Below are positions 61,550 through 64,000 of a DNA stretch of 64,000 nucleotides, piece after piece. Made by a program: the position numbers and the translations under genes. The DNA comes from S012-109 sp964425105 (GTDB taxonomy: Bacteria > Pseudomonadota > Gammaproteobacteria > SZUA-140), in NCBI GenBank assembly GCA_964425105.1, contig CAYRLE010000002.1, forward strand, positions 1 to 64,000. The letters are read 5' to 3'. Below the pieces are notes generated by a model, which saw only the letters and a program-made list of their open reading frames with translations, was not told the DNA's origin and did not search any database. Within the stretch, counting starts at the first letter, position 1. Each line of letters starts with the position of its first letter.

Positions 61550-62854
61550 ATGAATACCCCCTCACTCACCCTGCTGCTGCTGTTGCTGCTCCTGCTGATC
61601 CTGTTGTCAGCCTTCTTCTCCGCTTCGGAAACGGCCATGATGCGCCTCAATCGCTACCGGCTGCGTCACTTGGTACAGGCCCAGCACCGCGCTGCCATCC
61701 GCGCCGCCCAACTCCTGGAACGGCCAGACCGGCTGATCGGCATCATTCTGCTGGGCAACAACTTCGTCAACATCCTGGCCTCGTCCATCTCCACCCTCAT
61801 CGCCCTGCGTTACTTCGGCGAAGCGTGGATCGCTGCGGCGGCCGGTATACTGACCTTCGTGATCCTGATCTTTGCCGAACTGACACCTAAGACCCTGGCC
61901 GCCCTGCACCCGGAGAAGATCGCCTTTCCCGCCGCCTATGTACTGAAGCCGCTGTTGGTGCTCTGCTATCCACTGGTGTGGCTGATCAACGCCATTGCCA
62001 ATGGCCTGCTCAGGCTGGGAGGGGTAACGCCGCAGGAGGATGTGATGCAGCAGCTGAGCAGCGAAGAACTGCGCACCGTGGTCAACGAAGCCGGCGCACT
62101 GATTCCCAAGAAGCACCAGAAAATGCTGCTCAATATCCTTGATCTGGAAAAGGTCACCGTCGAGGACATCATGGTGCCGCGCAATGAAGTTGTCGGCCTC
62201 GATCTCAAGCTGCCGGAGGATGAAATCATCCATATTCTGACCACTTGCCAGTACACCCGCCTGCCCCTCTATTACGATGATATCGACAATGTAGTGGGGA
62301 TCCTCCATATCCGCAATGCCCTGCCGCTGATCGCCCGAGAGGAATTCGACAAGGAACAGCTGCTCAAGATCGCCAAGGAACCCTACTTCGTCCCCGAGGG
62401 CACCCCCCTCAACACCCAGTTGCTGAATTTCCAGCGCCACAAGCGGCGTGTGGGTCTGGTGGTGGACGAATACGGTGATATCGAAGGTCTGATCACACTG
62501 GAGGATATTCTGGAGGAAATCGTCGGCGAATTCACCACCGACATTTCGGAGACCATCAAGGATGTGTATCCCCAGGAGGACGGCAGCTATCTGGTGGATG
62601 GCAGTGCCAACATCCGCGCCCTGAACCGAACCATGCAGTGGGATCTGCCCACCACTGGCCCCAAGACACTGAATGGTCTCATTACGGAATATCTGGAATC
62701 CATACCCGCCTCGGCCACCAGCTTGCGCATCAACGGCTACACCATCGAGATTCTGCAGACCGCGGAGAATGCGGTGAAGACCGCCCGCATCATCCCGCCC
62801 CCGGAAAGCGCGGCAGTGGAACAGAATGATTCTCCGCGAGCTTCGAAGAGATGA
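61550..62854 (+). CDS. corB: CNNM/HlyC-CorC family transporter (CorB-like)
   Basis: 434 aa. An N-terminal CNNM (DUF21) membrane domain has about three to four helices and the motif FFSASETAMMRLNRYRLRHL. Then comes a pair of CBS domains (VTVEDIMVPRNEVVGLDLKL and HKRRVGLVVDEYGDIEGLIT) and a C-terminal CorC_HlyC domain (GSYLVDGSANIRALNRTMQW). The family transports or regulates Mg and Co ions. The gene is 81 bp after the CcsA-like gene on the same strand, a conserved neighbourhood. Confidence 0.93.
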   Translation: MNTPSLTLLLLLLLLLILLSAFFSASETAMMRLNRYRLRHLVQAQHRAAIRAAQLLERPDRLIGIILLGNNFVNILASSISTLIALRYFGEAWIAAAAGILTFVILIFAELTPKTLAALHPEKIAFPAAYVLKPLLVLCYPLVWLINAIANGLLRLGGVTPQEDVMQQLSSEELRTVVNEAGALIPKKHQKMLLNILDLEKVTVEDIMVPRNEVVGLDLKLPEDEIIHILTTCQYTRLPLYYDDIDNVVGILHIRNALPLIAREEFDKEQLLKIAKEPYFVPEGTPLNTQLLNFQRHKRRVGLVVDEYGDIEGLITLEDILEEIVGEFTTDISETIKDVYPQEDGSYLVDGSANIRALNRTMQWDLPTTGPKTLNGLITEYLESIPASATSLRINGYTIEILQTAENAVKTARIIPPPESAAVEQNDSPRASKR

Positions 62855-62902
62855 GCACATCCACCGAAATTAGCGCCGGGCGCGACAGCGCCCCTCCACC
62901 CC

Positions 62903-62930
62903 TTTTCTCTTGTATCTTTTATCTTGTATC
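62903..62930. repeat. TTGTATC/TTTTATC heptad array
   Basis: Four exact 7-nt units TTTTCTC, TTGTATC, TTTTATC, TTGTATC between the convergent corB and outer-membrane protein genes. The same units as at 32774-32801. Confidence 0.75.
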
Positions 62931-62937
62931 CGTAACG

Positions 62938-63771
62938 CTAGAATACATAACCAAAGTTGACACCCCACACATCGAAATCACTCTCCGGCTGCCAGACGGT
63001 GCTCAAACCCACTGTCTTGCTGTCCGACTTGCTGAAGCGGAAGCTGTCATAGTAGAAGCGCACCAGTGACACGCCCTTGCCGCCCCTGAGCCTCAATTCG
63101 TAGGCGGCATAGGCCGACCACTCCTCACCCGGCGACAAAGTCACGTTGAAGACATCCACGTCCTCATCGATGGAAAAGGGCCGCTTGGCACCCACTTGGA
63201 AATAGCTCTCTGCCGCGCGGTGCGGCCACAATATGGCGGCCCCCACACGACCATAATAGACGGTGTACTCTTCAGTGAAACCACCGACGGCGGCGCCATT
63301 GGCGTTGCTGCTGTCATCGATATCACGCTTCCAGGTATCCGCGCCCACGCCCAGCAGCAGGTCCGCAGCCAGCGCAGACCTGCTGCTGGTCTTGCGAAGA
63401 CCGGTCATGAATTCTGCCCGCCATCCCTCATAATTGGTGTCGGAACTGGTAAAAATCCCGTTGGAGTCCTGGCCGTCGTAATCCACTTTCCCAAAATAGC
63501 CTTGCAGCTGCAGTTCATAGATCCAGCCTTTGCCCTTGTTGACACTGTTGCCAAGACCCAGGCCGGCCACCAGGCGGGGGCCCTGCTCCGTCAGCAAACG
63601 CTGGCCCCGATCATCGAATTCCTGCCAGCGGAAATTCTCGACACCCAGGTTCAAAGAAGCATCGAAATAGAGGTGGGATTTCTTCTGCTCGGCCGCGGGG
63701 ATAGACAACGACCAGCTCACCAGCACCAGCGTTGCCACCGCCAGCAGCCTCTTCTGCACGGCTGATTTCAT
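62938..63771 (-). CDS. Outer-membrane beta-barrel protein
   Basis: 277 aa with a signal peptide (LLAVATLVLVSWSLSIPAA). The mature part alternates aromatic strands (SHLYFDASLNLGVENFRW, WIYELQLQGYFGKVDY, WSAYAAYELRL, SLVRFYYDSFRFSKSD) and ends in WGVNFGYVF, a C-terminal phenylalanine signature recognised by the BAM complex. No porin subfamily can be named. It may form an 8- to 12-stranded barrel. The gene is alone, convergent with corB. Confidence 0.8.
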   Translation of the reverse strand: MKSAVQKRLLAVATLVLVSWSLSIPAAEQKKSHLYFDASLNLGVENFRWQEFDDRGQRLLTEQGPRLVAGLGLGNSVNKGKGWIYELQLQGYFGKVDYDGQDSNGIFTSSDTNYEGWRAEFMTGLRKTSSRSALAADLLLGVGADTWKRDIDDSSNANGAAVGGFTEEYTVYYGRVGAAILWPHRAAESYFQVGAKRPFSIDEDVDVFNVTLSPGEEWSAYAAYELRLRGGKGVSLVRFYYDSFRFSKSDSKTVGLSTVWQPESDFDVWGVNFGYVF

Positions 63772-63944
63772 GAAACAGACGCTCCTTAAGTAGTAGGCTT
63801 AACAGTAGACTTGTTCGATGTCCCCGGGACAGCTGCCGGGCCCCGACAAAAGGCCACAGCTTATCATAGACGACACCTGAACTTCAGACGACCGCAGGTA
63901 ACGGCATCACAAGACAATGACCGATGGCGGGAACTGACAAGCAA
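63772..63944. other. Upstream region of the outer-membrane protein gene
   Basis: No gene is apparent. A short GC-rich inverted stretch (CCCGGGACAGCTGCCGGGCC, about 63822-63841) may be an operator or leader structure. I could not pick a promoter. Confidence 0.3.
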
Positions 63945-64000
63945 TCAATAATCAATCAGGCGAATATCGACATCATCATCTGCGCAGATGCCATCCCACT
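63945..64000 (-). CDS. Possible C-terminus of a gene running off the right edge
   Basis: Reading leftward from the edge, one frame gives WDGICADDDVDIRLIDY and a TGA stop at 63945-63947. Only about 18 codons are visible; the composition looks protein-like but no family can be named. Confidence 0.25.
   Translation of the reverse strand, partial: WDGICADDDVDIRLIDY

Overview
The window is a 64-kb piece of a GC-rich gammaproteobacterial chromosome from a draft assembly; three 100-base N runs mark contig joins. The gene orders are textbook gammaproteobacterial: an isc operon (iscR, iscS, iscU, iscA, hscB, hscA, fdx, iscX), then ndk-rlmN-pilW-rodZ-ispG-hisS-yfgM-bamB-der, and rpsP-rimM-trmD-rplS. 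The cobalamin-dependent ribonucleotide reductase, an AddAB-like pair, the three-gene gnd-zwf-pgi operon and a rhombotarget lipoprotein suggest a Chromatiales/Thiotrichales-like lineage, but that placement is inference.

Layout. 1-2 kb: an AT-richer edge with an unassigned 126-aa gene, divergent from an integron-type integrase that is split by a 262-bp MITE. 2-4.2 kb: a TetR regulator with an AhpD-like protein, and a rhombotarget lipoprotein. 4.4-13.3 kb: central carbon metabolism (pgi, zwf, gnd, glgA, ppc). 13.4-18.4 kb: a SAP-domain microprotein, panD, panC, panB, a deoxynucleoside kinase, folK and pcnB. 18.4-21.2 kb: tRNA-Glu and a small accessory stretch (repeat element, DUF2892 protein, microprotein, ELWxxDGT repeat protein, lipoprotein). 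21.2-32.4 kb: nrdJ-der, bamB, yfgM, hisS, ispG, rodZ, pilW, rlmN, ndk. 32.9-41.6 kb: the isc operon with a second cysteine desulfurase, then cysE and trmJ. 41.7-53.3 kb: suhB, a sulfurtransferase, mutS, fdxA and the AddB/AddA pair. 53.5-60.2 kb: dsbC, xerD, ogt, rplS, trmD, rimM, rpsP, ffh and a metallo-beta-lactamase phosphodiesterase. 60.6-63.8 kb: a CcsA-like membrane protein, a CorB-like protein and an outer-membrane barrel.

Most genes are housekeeping. They cover glucose-6-phosphate oxidation and glycogen synthesis, anaplerosis, pantothenate and folate synthesis, Fe-S cluster assembly and its cysteine supply, outer-membrane assembly, mismatch and recombination repair, and ribosome and SRP function. 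The unusual material is mostly between genes. A dispersed family of 7-nt-period repeats forms hairpins and often supplies stop codons. There are two MITE-like families, one of which broke the integrase, and REP-like GGTGGGC/GCCCACC palindromes. pcnB and addB have no ATG, GTG or TTG upstream of their conserved N-termini. I see no CRISPR array, prophage, or complete insertion sequence with a transposase, and no clearly new multi-gene system. The best candidates for new biology are the heptad repeats and the integrase/MITE locus.
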